Shown one piece after another: positions 8,978-19,550 of a DNA stretch of 64,000 nt; position 1 is the stretch's first letter; each line of letters starts with the position of its first letter. The stretch lies in the NCBI RefSeq assembly GCF_000340215.1, contig NW_006921539.1, positions 3,311,624 to 3,375,623 of the forward strand. The letters run 5' to 3'. A program made the position numbers and the translations under genes. Under the pieces are notes generated by a model that saw nothing but the letters and a program-made list of their open reading frames with translations, did no database searches and was not told the origin of the DNA. This DNA comes from Pseudocercospora fijiensis CIRAD86 (lineage: Eukaryota > Ascomycota > Dothideomycetes > Mycosphaerellales > Mycosphaerellaceae).

Positions 8978-11935
8978 CTATCGTCTCCTACCTATCGTCG
9001 GCTTCACAACAGCACTGCCCTTCTTAGCCGGCGCCGAGTGAGGTTTCGCGGCACCACCCTTCTTCACCTCACCTCGCCCACCATTCAGCTCCGCCTCAGC
9101 TGCCTGCTTCTGTGCGGCCCTATCCCTCTCGATTTGCAGCTCCAAGTCCGCTTTCTTCGAGTATTCAATTTCTCTCTTCCCTTGAATAGCGGAATAACCC
9201 TTCTCCTTCACACTATAGAAAACTCCGCCCAAGTCCGCCAGCCAATGAGCGTCTACCGCAGTCGCGACACTCATATATTCCTTCGAGGTGAGAATCAGCT
9301 CGTGGTAGACTACATAGTCTGGTGGATCACCTGAGTTATATAGAGCTGAGGTCGGGTGAAGTGACATGGTAACACTTGTGCGCAGGTTCACATATTCACC
9401 CAGACCTTTTCTCTTTGCCGCTTGGTGATAATATCCAGAGCAGATGCATTCCCTCACGACATCGAGATCGTAGCCACAAGAGGTTATCTCCATTTTGTGG
9501 GAAGTCATGATGTCGGCGATTTGCTGACGAATCTCCTGGGCTCGGCGGAGTGCCTTGGGGTGAAGAAAGTGTTGGACACACCATCGATCACGGCAGCCAT
9601 TAGCGACCCATTGCTGATATACTGTGAGCAGGGTGAGGTGATCTGAGTCGTGAACGAAGAACTTCTCACGCGCAGCATCGGCTTCTTCGAGTCGCTCTTT
9701 AGGTCGATAGAAGACTGAGGGCACCGATAGCATGCTAACGATCGTAATCATCTCCTCAGCACAGGAGTAAGTTGTACTCGAGGTGATCACCAGCTTGGCA
9801 AGGGACGGGTCCATAGGAAAGGAAGTCATCAGTCGACCGAGTTCTGTGAGCTCCCCTAGATTTGTGAGCGCCCCGAGAGCCCACAGATCGAAGAGAGACG
9901 TCGTGATAGTGTCTTGTGGAGGTGGATCCATGAAGTCGAAGTCCAGAAGGTCTTTGACACCAAGCGACTTGAGTAGAAGTACAGTATTGGCCAGGTTGGT
10001 GCGTTGGATTTCAGGAATCGTAGCAACATAGAATTCTTCTTTGAAAGCTCGTTCGGTGTAGAGATGGAATGCCCTTCCAGGCCCGGTACGGCCCGCTCGA
10101 CCTGCGCGCTGCGATGCGTTCGCTTGGCTGACAGGTGTGATTTGGAGCGTGTCCATGCCTATGCGCGGGTTGTAGACCTTGAGTTTGCTGAAGCCGCAGT
10201 CTACCACATACATGATTCCATCGACTGTGAGCGACGTTTCCGCAATATTGGTGGCGACAATGACCTTGCGCACGCCCGGGGCTGCCCGGTCGAAGATCTT
10301 TGCTTGAAGGTCGGCCGGCATTTGCGAGTAGATGGGCAGAATGCTGAGTGGCGGAGGATCATTGAGCTGCGCAAGTCGTTCCGCGACCAGCTCACAGGTG
10401 ACCTCGATGTCTTCTTGTCCGGTCATGAAAACGAGGATATCGCCTTGTCCCTGGCTGACATGAATTGCCAGGACTTGACGCACTGCACTGTCCACGTAGT
10501 CTTCGCATGGTGATCTCGAATATTGTATGTCGACTGGAAAGGTGCGGCCTGGAATGAAGAATTCTGGCGCACCGCCATAAAAGCGAGAGAATCGTTCGGC
10601 GTTCATTGTCGCCGAGGTCACGATGAGCTTCAGATCTCGCCGGCGAGTGAGCACTTTCTTGATGAGGCCCATGAGAACATCGGTGTTGAGGGCTCTTTCA
10701 TGCGCCTCATCCATAATTATGCAGCTGTAGCGGTCCAGGTCGGGTTCGTTGAGCGATTCTCGCAGAAGCACACCATCCGTCATGTACTTGATTGAGGTGT
10801 CTTTGCTCGTGCAATCCTCAAATCGAATAGCATAGCCAACGGTGCCTCCCAGAGGTACCTCCATCTCTTCCGCGACACGCTTGGCCACGGACATGGCTGC
10901 CACACGTCTTGGTTGCGTGCAGCCAATCATGCCGCTCTTCGCATAGCCATCTTCATACAGGAACTGAGTGAGCTGAGTGGTCTTGCCGCTTCCGGTCTGA
11001 CCGACCACAATGATGACCTGATTATCCCTGATCACCCTCAATAGCTCTTCTCGAACTGCAAAGGCCGGGAGGTACTCTCGTTGCTCCCGTAGCGACTTGG
11101 ACCGTGAGAACTCCGACTGTCCAGAATCCTTCTCCTGCTTCTTCATATGATCAGCGAATTTTGAGCCCTTGGACGTCGCTTCCGCTTCCTCAGCACCAGC
11201 TGGGGCAGCAGAGTCAGTGTCTTCCTCTTTGACGCCCATCACATTGCCGAGGGCGGTATTGGCCAGACTCGTAGCTTCCTGTGCTTGCTTCTGTCGCTCC
11301 TTCTGTTGCCGTCTTTCTCTGACCACTTTGCTTCCTTTCTTGGCAAATACGGCCATGTCGCTTTGCGGGTCTTTGACAGCACTGACAGGCTCTAATTGCT
11401 TCGTAAATACGGTCTTGCCGTCGAGAAATGGCGGCTTGATATCGTGTACCAATAGATGGATCCGGATATCCTCATTTTCGTCATCCAAGGCATAGTCGGC
11501 TCGAGTCTGGGCAACGCTCGAGGCGAGCATGCGATTCGCTTCCCACGCATCGTTGTCCTTCTGGCGTTGAATGAACTTTGGATTTTGCCTGGAGCGCACA
11601 GCCATCTTCCTCTCCAGAAGCTCTCGTTCTCTTTCCCGATCTGCCCATGTGGTATCCTCGCCGCCGAAAGGGTTATGTGCGTCGTCACCTAACACTGCTC
11701 CATCTTCCCCGTATGTATACCAGTCGCGATCTAGGGCGGCTGCGTTTTCGCTGTCGACGCCCGCTTCCGGGCCATCGAACTCGTGTTGCTTAGGCCTTGC
11801 GGAGTCGCCATTTTTGGAGGGATGATTTCGATTGCGATGGTGCTGGCGGCGGGCTGGCTGTGCTGCGAAATGCTCCGAGTCGCGATGGTCGTCGTAGTCG
11901 ATTCGTCGTCGCTTGGCGCTATGCTCGCTAGCCAT
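8978..11935 (-). CDS. PRP16: Pre-mRNA-splicing ATP-dependent helicase Prp16 (DHX38)
   Basis: Single exon, 985 aa. A DEAH-box helicase that remodels the spliceosome after the first step of splicing. The arginine- and aspartate-rich N-terminus contains [21 protein letters not shown] (residues ~70-90), a Prp16/DHX38 hallmark. The helicase core carries Walker [11 protein letters not shown] (~312-321), [30 protein letters not shown] (ahead of ERALNTDVL), [16 protein letters not shown] and [12 protein letters not shown], followed by HA2 and OB-fold regions. Length and architecture match fungal Prp16; Prp2 and Prp22 lack this N-terminus. The ATG at 11935 starts [11 protein letters not shown]. Confidence 0.93.
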   Translation of the reverse strand: MASEHSAKRRRIDYDDHRDSEHFAAQPARRQHHRNRNHPSKNGDSARPKQHEFDGPEAGVDSENAAALDRDWYTYGEDGAVLGDDAHNPFGGEDTTWADRERERELLERKMAVRSRQNPKFIQRQKDNDAWEANRMLASSVAQTRADYALDDENEDIRIHLLVHDIKPPFLDGKTVFTKQLEPVSAVKDPQSDMAVFAKKGSKVVRERRQQKERQKQAQEATSLANTALGNVMGVKEEDTDSAAPAGAEEAEATSKGSKFADHMKKQEKDSGQSEFSRSKSLREQREYLPAFAVREELLRVIRDNQVIIVVGQTGSGKTTQLTQFLYEDGYAKSGMIGCTQPRRVAAMSVAKRVAEEMEVPLGGTVGYAIRFEDCTSKDTSIKYMTDGVLLRESLNEPDLDRYSCIIMDEAHERALNTDVLMGLIKKVLTRRRDLKLIVTSATMNAERFSRFYGGAPEFFIPGRTFPVDIQYSRSPCEDYVDSAVRQVLAIHVSQGQGDILVFMTGQEDIEVTCELVAERLAQLNDPPPLSILPIYSQMPADLQAKIFDRAAPGVRKVIVATNIAETSLTVDGIMYVVDCGFSKLKVYNPRIGMDTLQITPVSQANASQRAGRAGRTGPGRAFHLYTERAFKEEFYVATIPEIQRTNLANTVLLLKSLGVKDLLDFDFMDPPPQDTITTSLFDLWALGALTNLGELTELGRLMTSFPMDPSLAKLVITSSTTYSCAEEMITIVSMLSVPSVFYRPKERLEEADAAREKFFVHDSDHLTLLTVYQQWVANGCRDRWCVQHFLHPKALRRAQEIRQQIADIMTSHKMEITSCGYDLDVVRECICSGYYHQAAKRKGLGEYVNLRTSVTMSLHPTSALYNSGDPPDYVVYHELILTSKEYMSVATAVDAHWLADLGGVFYSVKEKGYSAIQGKREIEYSKKADLELQIERDRAAQKQAAEAELNGGRGEVKKGGAAKPHSAPAKKGSAVVKPTIGRRR

Positions 11936-13459
11936 TTTGATGAGGCCGCTCGGAAGGTGGGAGGTGGCAAGAGAATACTCACAGTCGATTGGCGTGCGTG
12001 CGTGCGTGCGTAGAGCACTGGTGTCGCGTGGAAGAGATGAGCTTTGGCGACTTCCGGTGTTGTTGAAGTGAGCAAATGGTCTAGAATATGCCGTCCCTCA
12101 GCCGCACACTGCAAGCACTTCTTAACTTCTTACGCGAATGATTGCTCCGAGTATCTGCAGCTGTTCATCTCTACATAATAATGACCGACGCCTCGTACTC
12201 ATTATCTGCCTCCGAAGGCCGCCTCGCGTAGGCTCACAAGATGCTTGGCTGTACTACCGACTGCACTGCCCAGCCGAGACCAGCCTTCTGCAACCACTCA
12301 GCAGTAGGGGAGACCGCATGCGCCATCTATCTATCGCGAAGCTTCGTGTATCTCTTGTTTCCTTGCCTTCGATTTCTCCCTTTCTACATCCCGCCTCAGT
12401 GCCCCGCCGCCATTCGTCCACCAAGACCATGGCGGATTGACAACCAAAATGAGCAAGATTCTCAAGTACAATACTCGTCTGATTCGTTTCCAATGGCTAC
12501 TAGAATATTGCTCAACAGGCTCGAAAATTTGAACCTCATCCTAGATTACAGGCAAGGTCCCATGACTACCTCAACCTGGTTCTCGACGATTCCTCCCTGA
12601 GATGTCGATAAAGGTGCGAGGGCTGTGGCGAATCCCTTCAGGCATGGTGTCTGACCATTCACAAGATTTGTAGCAGCAAGAACACTCCGTGTCAAGACGC
12701 TGTTCGAACACAATTGCATTTTGAACGGAGTCCGACTGTCAGACGATCTGAGAGTGTTGGCGTAGAAGCGTAGACGAGCATTGTTCCTTGCCTTTTGTAA
12801 ACATTTCGTGCGAAGTTCTTTTGAGACATCTATAAAAGTCAGCGCTGTGAAGTCGTTCTCGAAAGTCCGCGAGGCGTATTGGTCTCAGATGCTTCAACAT
12901 AATTGGTGTTTTGCCTGTGCAGAACCATTGGGTCTGCACAAAAACGTGCCAGAAACGTGTTCGATGGATCTCGAAGTCGTCCAAAGTCTGGTACGGGCGA
13001 GGTTAGATAGAAACGTTTTGAGCCAGACTGCCATGACCGAGAGGGATAAGGTAGTCCACTCGAGACGGAATTGGAACCAGCAATTCTTTCTAAGAATCAT
13101 GTTCGATGGAGACTGGTGCTGAGGAGGTCGGTGTCGAATTGACACAGGTTGAGAAAGAGCAGAGGAGAAAGAAAGAGCTTTGGAGTGAGGTCGCAGACTT
13201 GGGGAATTGCCAAGCGTTTTCTATATAATAAAGATGGCGAACATAAAGCTTTCCAACGCGTGATACAGGCTGGGATAAGAAGTGGTTCAATATAGTACTA
13301 CTGCGGCCAAGCAAGAAGCTGTAATGGATGCACAAAGAGGTCCCTGTACGATCGCTCCGAAAGCTCCGACTTCGCGTAGGACGACGAGGTGGCAGGTGGC
13401 AAGAACGTCTATTACACAGTGTCCAGCTACCTCTAAACCATCCAACACCCAACACGACC
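11936..13459. other. Intergenic, 1.5 kb without a supportable gene
   Basis: Contains the PRP16 5' flank and a 'gcgtgcgtgcgtgcgt' run near 11993-12012. Small frames are seen on both strands (for instance 12241-12600 and 12781-13122), but none has a recognisable domain, signal peptide or paired splice signals. A TATA-like stretch lies at ~13221-13231, ~230 bases ahead of the VOC gene. Confidence 0.45.
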
Positions 13460-13982
13460 ATGTCACCAACCTTCCAAAAGATCCAACCCTCCCTCCCCGT
13501 AACCTCAATACCCGAATCCATAGCCTACTACACCAAAACCCTAGGCTTCAGCATAGCAGGCAGAGACAGAGATGACCACACATGGCTCTACCTCCCCACA
13601 GACGAGAAAAACGAAGATGCACAAAAAGCCGCCGTGAACCTCTACCTCCGAAGTAAGTGAATAGAAAAATTCTCATGCATATGCTTATCTCAATCTCAAG
13701 CTAATCGACATATGTAAATTTCAAGGACGAACATTCCCATCGATCCCCAACGATGTGCAATTTGGGAAGGTACATATTAGGATTTCCGGAGACGATGATG
13801 AGTTGGAGAGGCTTTTGAAGAAGTTTGAGGCGGCTGGGGCGAAGGTTCTGAGGGGTGTTGAATTTCAGCCTTGGGGGTTGAAAGATTTTGAGGTTACTGG
13901 TGAGTTGAGAAAGGTTGGAAATGTGTTAGGATCATTGCTAATGTGATGACCAGACCTCGATGGCGTTCGTGTTGAGTTCTGA
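13460..13982 (+). CDS. VOC-fold (glyoxalase/bleomycin-resistance-like) protein
   Basis: Three exons by splice signals: 13460-13652, 13726-13899 and 13954-13982, with introns of 73 and 54 nt. The phases agree and give 131 aa. The sequence shows the paired beta-alpha-beta-beta-beta modules of the vicinal oxygen chelate fold: IQPSLPVTSIPESIAYYTKTLGFSIA at the start and FGKVHIRISGDDDELERLLKKFEAAGAKVL in the second half, ending DLDGVRVEF. This resembles small bleomycin-resistance-like proteins of fungi; substrate and metal dependence cannot be read from sequence. The last exon is only nine codons long. The 5' half of the coding strand is C-rich and the second exon G-rich. Confidence 0.8.
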
Positions 13983-14309
13983 AACGTGTCGCGGATAGTG
14001 CTGACTTCTTGTAGAATATTTTGAATTTCGATCAAGCGATACCTGGGTGGCGGCCACCAGGGTAGACTGTGTGTAGGGGCTTTATTCATGAGCACGAGGT
14101 TCGAAGCCGTCGTCATGAAGCAGAGATAGTGATTGCGTATGGAGACCATTCAGAAGCACATGAGCGGTTGTCTGTCGCCATTATCATCGCTCAATGCTAC
14201 AACTTTGCCACGTGGGACGAGGGAGGCCAGGTTCTGATCTGAAATTAGCAGGGCATCCAGAATCGTATCATTCTCGCATTATGTAGGCCTCAAGACCACA
14301 CTGGGTCTC
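13983..14309. other. Intergenic between convergent genes
   Basis: Shared 3' flank of the VOC protein and glutathione transferase genes; no gene or repeat seen. Confidence 0.5.
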
Positions 14310-15014
14310 TCACAGCTGATGTCCAGTCTTCTTGACAGCAGCCTGATATGCTGGCTGAGCCTCACAAAGGTCCAGCCACTCTTCGATCTTAGGCCACCTA
14401 TTTCCCATTGTGCCCAGCTCTCTCACAATGATGAATCGGGCGGAGAAGTGCATCATGACATCCGCCACTGTGAGCTTATCCCCAAGCAAAAACTTCCCAC
14501 TACTCTTCTCCAGCTCAGATTGCAAGTAGTCCATATCCTTGATCAAATTCTTGCTCATGCCTTCTTGAGTCTTCTGAACATCGCCATCCTGCTGAAACCA
14601 TTTCGCGTACAGACAAGCCAGACCGTGGAGCAAGAACATGCCCTCGGAAGCGTGCACCCATTGAAGTGCTTTGTAGCGTTGCGGATCGCCTGCAGGAGCT
14701 AGTAATTTGTGCTGCTTGTCGTACTTGTCGCACAGATATCTGGGTTCACAGTTTAGTTATGATGTCGCCCAAAGAATTCTGATTGACATTGTCACATACT
14801 CGCAGATATTACCACTTTCGTAGTACATTATGCCTTCATCTTCGAGTGAAGGAAACTTTCCAAGACCGCCCGCCTCTTTCTTGAACGCCGGAGGAGCAAC
14901 GCCATTTTCTCGAGGTGCGAACTTGAGTTCATAGTTGAGACCCAGCTCTTCAAGTTGCCAGGCAGTACGGATCGAGCGTGAGGCTTGGAGGAAGAACAGC
15001 TTGATACTGGACAT
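14310..15014 (-). CDS. Glutathione S-transferase
   Basis: Two exons, 15014-14800 and 14739-14310, with a 60-nt intron whose removal restores the motif CEYLCDKYDKQH; 214 aa in total. The N-terminal thioredoxin-like domain begins IKLFFLQASRSIRTAWQLEELGLNYEL; the SRSIR segment supplies the likely catalytic Ser. It continues GKFPSLEDEGIMYYESGNICEYL, the usual glutathione-binding ES region. The C-terminal helical domain has the N-capping box KLTVADVMMHFSARFI. It resembles fungal Gtt1-type transferases, conjugating glutathione to electrophiles or acting as a peroxidase in the cytosol. The mature subclass is a guess. Confidence 0.85.
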
Positions 15015-15821
15015 GATGTGAAGGATGGATCCTAGGGAGTAAGGAACTTGTACTCTAGAGAAATATGTGGGAAAACCGAAGGATTGAAGAACTTGCCAAA
15101 CAAACCTACCGCGATGCCAGCCCGCCCATGTCGCCGTCTCTTCCAAATTCGTGTCTCCAGCGTGTACCATGACGTCCCAAGATCCGGCAGAGTTGCGTTG
15201 TGTACGCTTAAATGCCCCGCTCTGGTTGAGCACCATGGAGCGCCTAGATCCCCAAGGCACAATGCTAATACCTTGCGAGCTCTGTCGAGGTGTTCCAGCT
15301 CTTACTACGCGGACTTGCGGACATTATTGCAGCGCGAACCCATTCGATGTAGATCTTCTCGGCTTTTTCAGATGGAAATCGGTTGTGTATGAGGCTCCTA
15401 TGGCATTTGGGAATCCCGTATGGATCCTGGGAAATACTGGGGCAAAGGCACGTGGCAGTCTCAACCTTAGACCAACTTCAAATTACTGAACCGCAGTACA
15501 ACCACTTCGGATCATCATGTATAAGAGCAAACGGCGTAATCTGGATGATCACAAGCCTTCTCTTGGGAAGCAAAGCGGCGCAGGGAGTTGATATTCCTTC
15601 CCGTCGGAACAACGAAGCACATGATGATACATACGTGCTCACAAGTACCTCAGTCCAAAGACTTGGAAGAGAAGGTCTGCACAGAACAACTTCACGAAAG
15701 TTTACTCTTTTCACACATTAACTGGGTAGATACATCGGGGTCTCGCACATGCATGATAATCATTCAAACATCTCACACAGTCCCTCAAAGGACTGTAAGT
15801 ACATAAATACAGCATTCTCAT
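15015..15821. other. Intergenic, one doubtful small frame
   Basis: An 84-codon + frame at 15235-15489 has a cysteine cluster (CELCRGVPALTTRTCGHYC) but no signal peptide, no domain and no convincing splice sites. It is not called as a gene. The rest holds nothing recognisable. Confidence 0.4.
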
Positions 15822-17017
15822 CTAAGCCTCATACTCCTTCGCCTTCTTCTTATCACTAGCACCCTTGACGAATCTGCTAAGATCCACGACAGGAAGCTGG
15901 AAGGGGAAGTCGAGAGAAGCGAGCAGGATGGCAAAGAAGATCCACCATCCAAGCATATCGGTGACAAATGTCAGAGCTCCTGCTGCGATGATGTAGGTGT
16001 TTGCGCTGGCGGCTGCGGCTGGGGTGCCCTTTGCCAAGTTCCAGTATGCAGCGGCGAGGAGACCGAAGGCTGGGACGAGGGTCATGAAGATGAGGAAGAA
16101 GACGAGGTTGGTGCGGAGGGCGAGGATCATGTAGAGGAAGCAGAGGAGGCCCATGAAGAGGAGGAAGAAGGCTGGGGAGAGGATGTCAGTAAAGCTTCTT
16201 GGATAGGGAGGAGACGACGTTTGATGATGATGGCTTACCGAATGACGCGTTGAAGCCGACCGTATCGAGGCCTTTTGCTGGCGCTTGTGGGTCTGGAGAA
16301 TAAGCACCATATGCGTTGTAGAATGGTTGCAGGGTTGCGGCGAAGGCGAGCCAGAATGCACCGAAGCTACCGAAGACGACGAATGGGAAGGTGTTGCCAA
16401 GGATGAACTGGGGGTGAGAGTGTTAGCATCAAGCGTTCTCGCTCTTACTTTCGTGATTGGTGTGGTCGGGCTCACTTCTCCAAGAGATCCGAGAATCATG
16501 AGAAGACCACCGAAGAAGAAGTAGACACCAGTCGAAGCTGCACCATTGCCACCGGCTCCTCTCCAGCCCATCAGATCGCACGAAAGCGGTGTGAGGGAGA
16601 GCAAGAAGCCACACAGTGCCCTGAAGAGTGAGTCAGATTTGGTCTAGTTCGAGGCAGAGGCAGAGGCAGTTCTCGCGCGAATCCACTTACAATGGAGTTG
16701 GGTTACCAAATGTCTTTCGGAGATCACCAGAGACTTTGTTCTGCGGCGAAAGATAGATCTTCTCGAAAAGCTCGGGCGAGATGGAAATGCTGCCGGAAGT
16801 CTGGATCTTCCTCAATGCGGTGCCTGGGTCGGTGTTGCTGTCGAGATGGTAACCTACAGGCGCAAGCTATCAGGATCGAAATTCAGGTCACACGATCAGC
16901 TCGTTCAAGCTCACCATTCTCGAAGTCCTTCTCCATTGGAGCATTCGCGTGGTTGGCAGCAGTCAGGTTGGCATTCTCCTGCGTCGCGTTGTAGTTGCTA
17001 GCGACTTGGTTCGACAT
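15822..17017 (-). CDS. Acetate transporter family protein (Gpr1/Fun34/YaaH; Ady2/AcpA-like)
   Basis: Five exons inferred from splice signals: 17017-16915, 16853-16691, 16620-16476, 16407-16239 and 16171-15822. All four introns (61-70 nt) keep the frame, giving 309 aa. An N-terminal cytosolic tail (MSNQVASNYNATQENANL) precedes the family signature FGNPTPLALCGF and about six hydrophobic helices (GVYFFFGGLLMILGSLGEF, TFPFVVFGSFGAFWLAFAA, FFLLFMGLLCFLYMILAL and others). Family members import acetate and related short-chain acids at the plasma membrane, or affect ammonia export. The C-terminus (KKKAKEYEA) is short and charged. Transport substrate is inferred from the family. Confidence 0.9.
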
Positions 17018-17734
17018 GATTGGTATGCTGTGTCGCCAGTGCTGTTGCCGATGGTGTGTAGCACAGAATCGCTAGGATTGCTATTCCAAAGCAACAATGG
17101 GGAAGGCACGCTGGAGATGGCACACAGGGCCAAACGGGTGGAGAGGAGCAGGGAGAGCTATCTTCTTTATGATTGCTTCCTGGACGGAAGGCCATGGCTC
17201 CGCACTAAGGTGCCGGAAGCTAGGCCAGTATTTCGATGCATCACGCTTTGACCCCGTGGAGCAGAGAGAACGGCATCTTGTGGTCGAGCAGCAAGCGAAG
17301 CTCTCTCACCACGCGTTTTTTGCCTGGCGCCATCATATGCTGTCGGCGCGGCGCGTGCATAAGACGTTGGGAGCTATCCAAAAGGGTGCTAATGCTCTCC
17401 GCACCCGCTGCTGCGGTTGGACGCAGCCTGCCGTTCCTTTCTTCGTACCTTTCCCATTTGACTCGCCCACGCGGCGATCCGGATGGCTGGGAGACGAGTC
17501 ACGGATGAGAGGGTCGATATTGACAATGGCCCCGGGTTCGAATCATCTGCGAAAGCCTATACAGGACCGCCATCCCGATGTGCCAAGACTGGTCCTGTGA
17601 GGCCGTCAATTCATTGGCAGTGGCATTGGATTGTTGGTGGTGTGCAGTTCGCTGGCGTGCGTGCGTGCGCATCGCTCTGTGGTGCTGAAGATGACCGCGG
17701 ACAAGCGGAAGGACGGACGAGATGGAGGCGTCGC

Positions 17735-17760
17735 GGTGGCGGTGGCGGTGGCGGTGGCGG
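17735..17760. repeat. Hexanucleotide tandem repeat (GGTGGC)n
   Basis: Four exact copies plus two bases of a fifth, in non-coding DNA upstream of the acetate-transporter homologue. Confidence 0.9.
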
Positions 17761-17970
17761 CATGAGTTGGGAGCGGTGCCAAAGTAGAGATCGACGCCAC
17801 CACTCCAGAAGGGCCTTAGCTCTTTGCGGGGGAGCTCTGGAGAAGAAAGTGCGTGCTTGTTTCCTGCAGTATGCACATCCCGACCTCTGACTCGATCGTC
17901 ACGGTCACGGGAGGGAATTGTTCGTCGTTCACATACCTACCACGCCGTTCAGCCGCCTCCGCCCCCAGCC

Positions 17971-18008
17971 CAGACGCCAGACGCCAGACGCCAGACGCCA
18001 GACGCCAG
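17971..18008. repeat. Heptanucleotide tandem repeat (CAGACGC)n
   Basis: Five perfect copies of a 7-bp unit plus three bases. The lack of divergence suggests recent expansion and likely length variation between strains. Confidence 0.92.
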
Positions 18009-18795
18009 CCCAGCCTTTCCAATGACGCTTACTTCCTTGTAGGGGCCCCAGCAAAGCAAAATGCCAATCGAGTTGCCATACTTTGCGCAATTTCTCGGCA
18101 GCAGACATCGTGACATGGGCTAACTTCGCCGGAGACAGGCAAGTGCTTGCCTGGCACAACTTCCCCCGAGGACGATTGTCACATGCTTGCCTCGAAAGAA
18201 CACTCTGATGATCTCCTCCGAAGTGCCGGCTGGTCGCCAGGTGGCTTCGTCGTCAAGCAATTTGGAATCGACCCGTTCTCGATCTCGGACGCGGCCGGCC
18301 CAAAGAGATGAAAGGCTGTCATGCCAGGCTCTCATACGTCGGCTCACCGCCAGGGATGGAGAAGGCTGGAACAAAGCTGCAGCCGTGAAGACTGACTGCA
18401 TTCTGGTGTGAAGGTTGTAGGTCACTCATCAAGGTACGGAGGTACATTTGCCGCTCCCCTTTTCATGAGCCAAGCTCATGGATAGCACTGGCGCCAGCGG
18501 CACTGCAGAAAGAACCAGCATTGTATTCTTTCTTAAGTCAAGGTACTCTTGCAACCAGGAATTGGTCAACAAGCTCAGTCCAACCAGCAGCTGTTTGATT
18601 CAACGAGCAACGCTTGATATCTTCTCGAATACAGACTCACAAACGACTACTCATCAACACGACCATGTGATACACGGCGTCATTTCGAGTAGTGTTAAAT
18701 CAGCTATCGGAGGCGTACACCAACATGCCTGCTTCTTCTCTCCTAGCCGCTCCGCTCGATACCCCATTTCAACGCCTATCCAGCAATTCACAACT

Positions 18796-19147
18796 CTAGC
18801 TGCAGTTGGCTCTAGAACCTCCATTCGAAGCGTTCGGAATGCACCCATCCCCCTGCACCTTGCACGGATGGTCCTACCAGCATCATCATCAGCTCTATCA
18901 CTAAAATCAACAGAATCGAGACTTATACATACCTGAGAACACAATTGTGATACACCTCCTTTCGCGACTTCCGCAGGGCTTGGTCGACATACACCATCGC
19001 CGCCGTTCGTTAGACCGCAGTCCTAGAATTCCGTCAATATCCAGGCCTGTATAAAACTCTCTAGATTTGGTTAGGTAGACGTACCCATCCGAGAACGAAA
19101 GAACACATGAGTCCCATCAACACGAAAGAAAAGTAGTAGGACTTCAT
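18796..19147 (-). CDS. Small secreted cysteine-rich protein (effector-like, unknown)
   Basis: A three-exon model found by eye: exons 19147-19085, 19022-18933 and 18873-18796; introns 62 and 59 nt, both phase 0, with GTACGT and GTATGT donors and a CTGAT branch point in the second. The product is 76 aa. Residues 1-20 are a signal peptide (MKSYYFSFVLMGLMCSFVLG). The mature ~56 residues contain six cysteines spaced C-x9-C-x15-C-x5-C-x6-C-x12-C, enough for three disulfides, in segments such as DCGLTNGGDGVC and HPCKVQGDGC. No known family is recognised. Size, secretion and cysteine content are those of fungal effectors or antimicrobial peptides, but function is inference only. If the second intron were retained, the frame would run on to 18654. 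Confidence 0.72.
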
Positions 19148-19550
19148 GTTGGGTAACTCGACCTGCAACTACAACCTACAGCGAGAAACGGGTCGCAGTT
19201 CATTGTTAAATATTCCTTCAACCCCTGCGGTACGGCAGTGGCCTTGACAATGCTGCCTTGTTGGAGGACTCGCTAATAAGAATACGACGAATATGCAGTA
19301 CATGGTCCAGCATACACACACCGTCTTCCAAAGTTTCGGTGGTATGTATCATTACTGTATATCCTGTAGAAGAACCTCCGAGCCCTGCGACTGCAGGTTT
19401 GGACCCAATGGGAGAAGCAGGATTATGCCTGTATTGAGTTGGAATCTACCAATCGGGCGGCGGACGCTATCGTGATCTTGCTGCTATGTACATGGGCATG
19501 CCCTCCACGCTGCCGCAGGGTTCGAGAAATGCTTGTTCAAGTATACATAA
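19148..19550. other. Promoter region of the small secreted gene
   Basis: About 400 bases between the stop of the coiled-coil gene and the ATG of the small secreted gene, both on the minus strand. No gene, RNA or repeat seen. Confidence 0.5.

Larger units (their letters stand above)
17018..18795. other. Gene-poor, repeat-flecked intergenic region
   Basis: About 1.8 kb between the transporter start and the small secreted gene. It holds two short tandem repeats (17735-17760 and 17971-18008) and several overlapping GC-rich frames without domain content. The frame at 17097-17600 looks like a composition artefact. Much of it may be the long regulatory region of the acetate-transporter homologue. 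Confidence 0.5.

Noticed and set aside
15235..15489. 84-codon frame with a cysteine cluster
   Set aside because: No signal peptide or known domain, and no splice sites that extend it.
17097..17600. 167-codon + strand open frame upstream of the acetate-transporter homologue
   Set aside because: Rich in Arg, Trp and Cys from GC-rich composition, no domain, overlaps other frames, and includes part of the promoter region.
18478..18936. 152-codon + strand frame
   Set aside because: Antisense to the small secreted gene, which has a signal peptide, splice signals and cysteine pattern; the + frame has none.
18654..18944. Read-through version of the small secreted protein without its second intron
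   Set aside because: Possible, but the spliced form has canonical donor, CTGAT branch point and acceptor and continues the cysteine pattern; the read-through tail looks non-coding.
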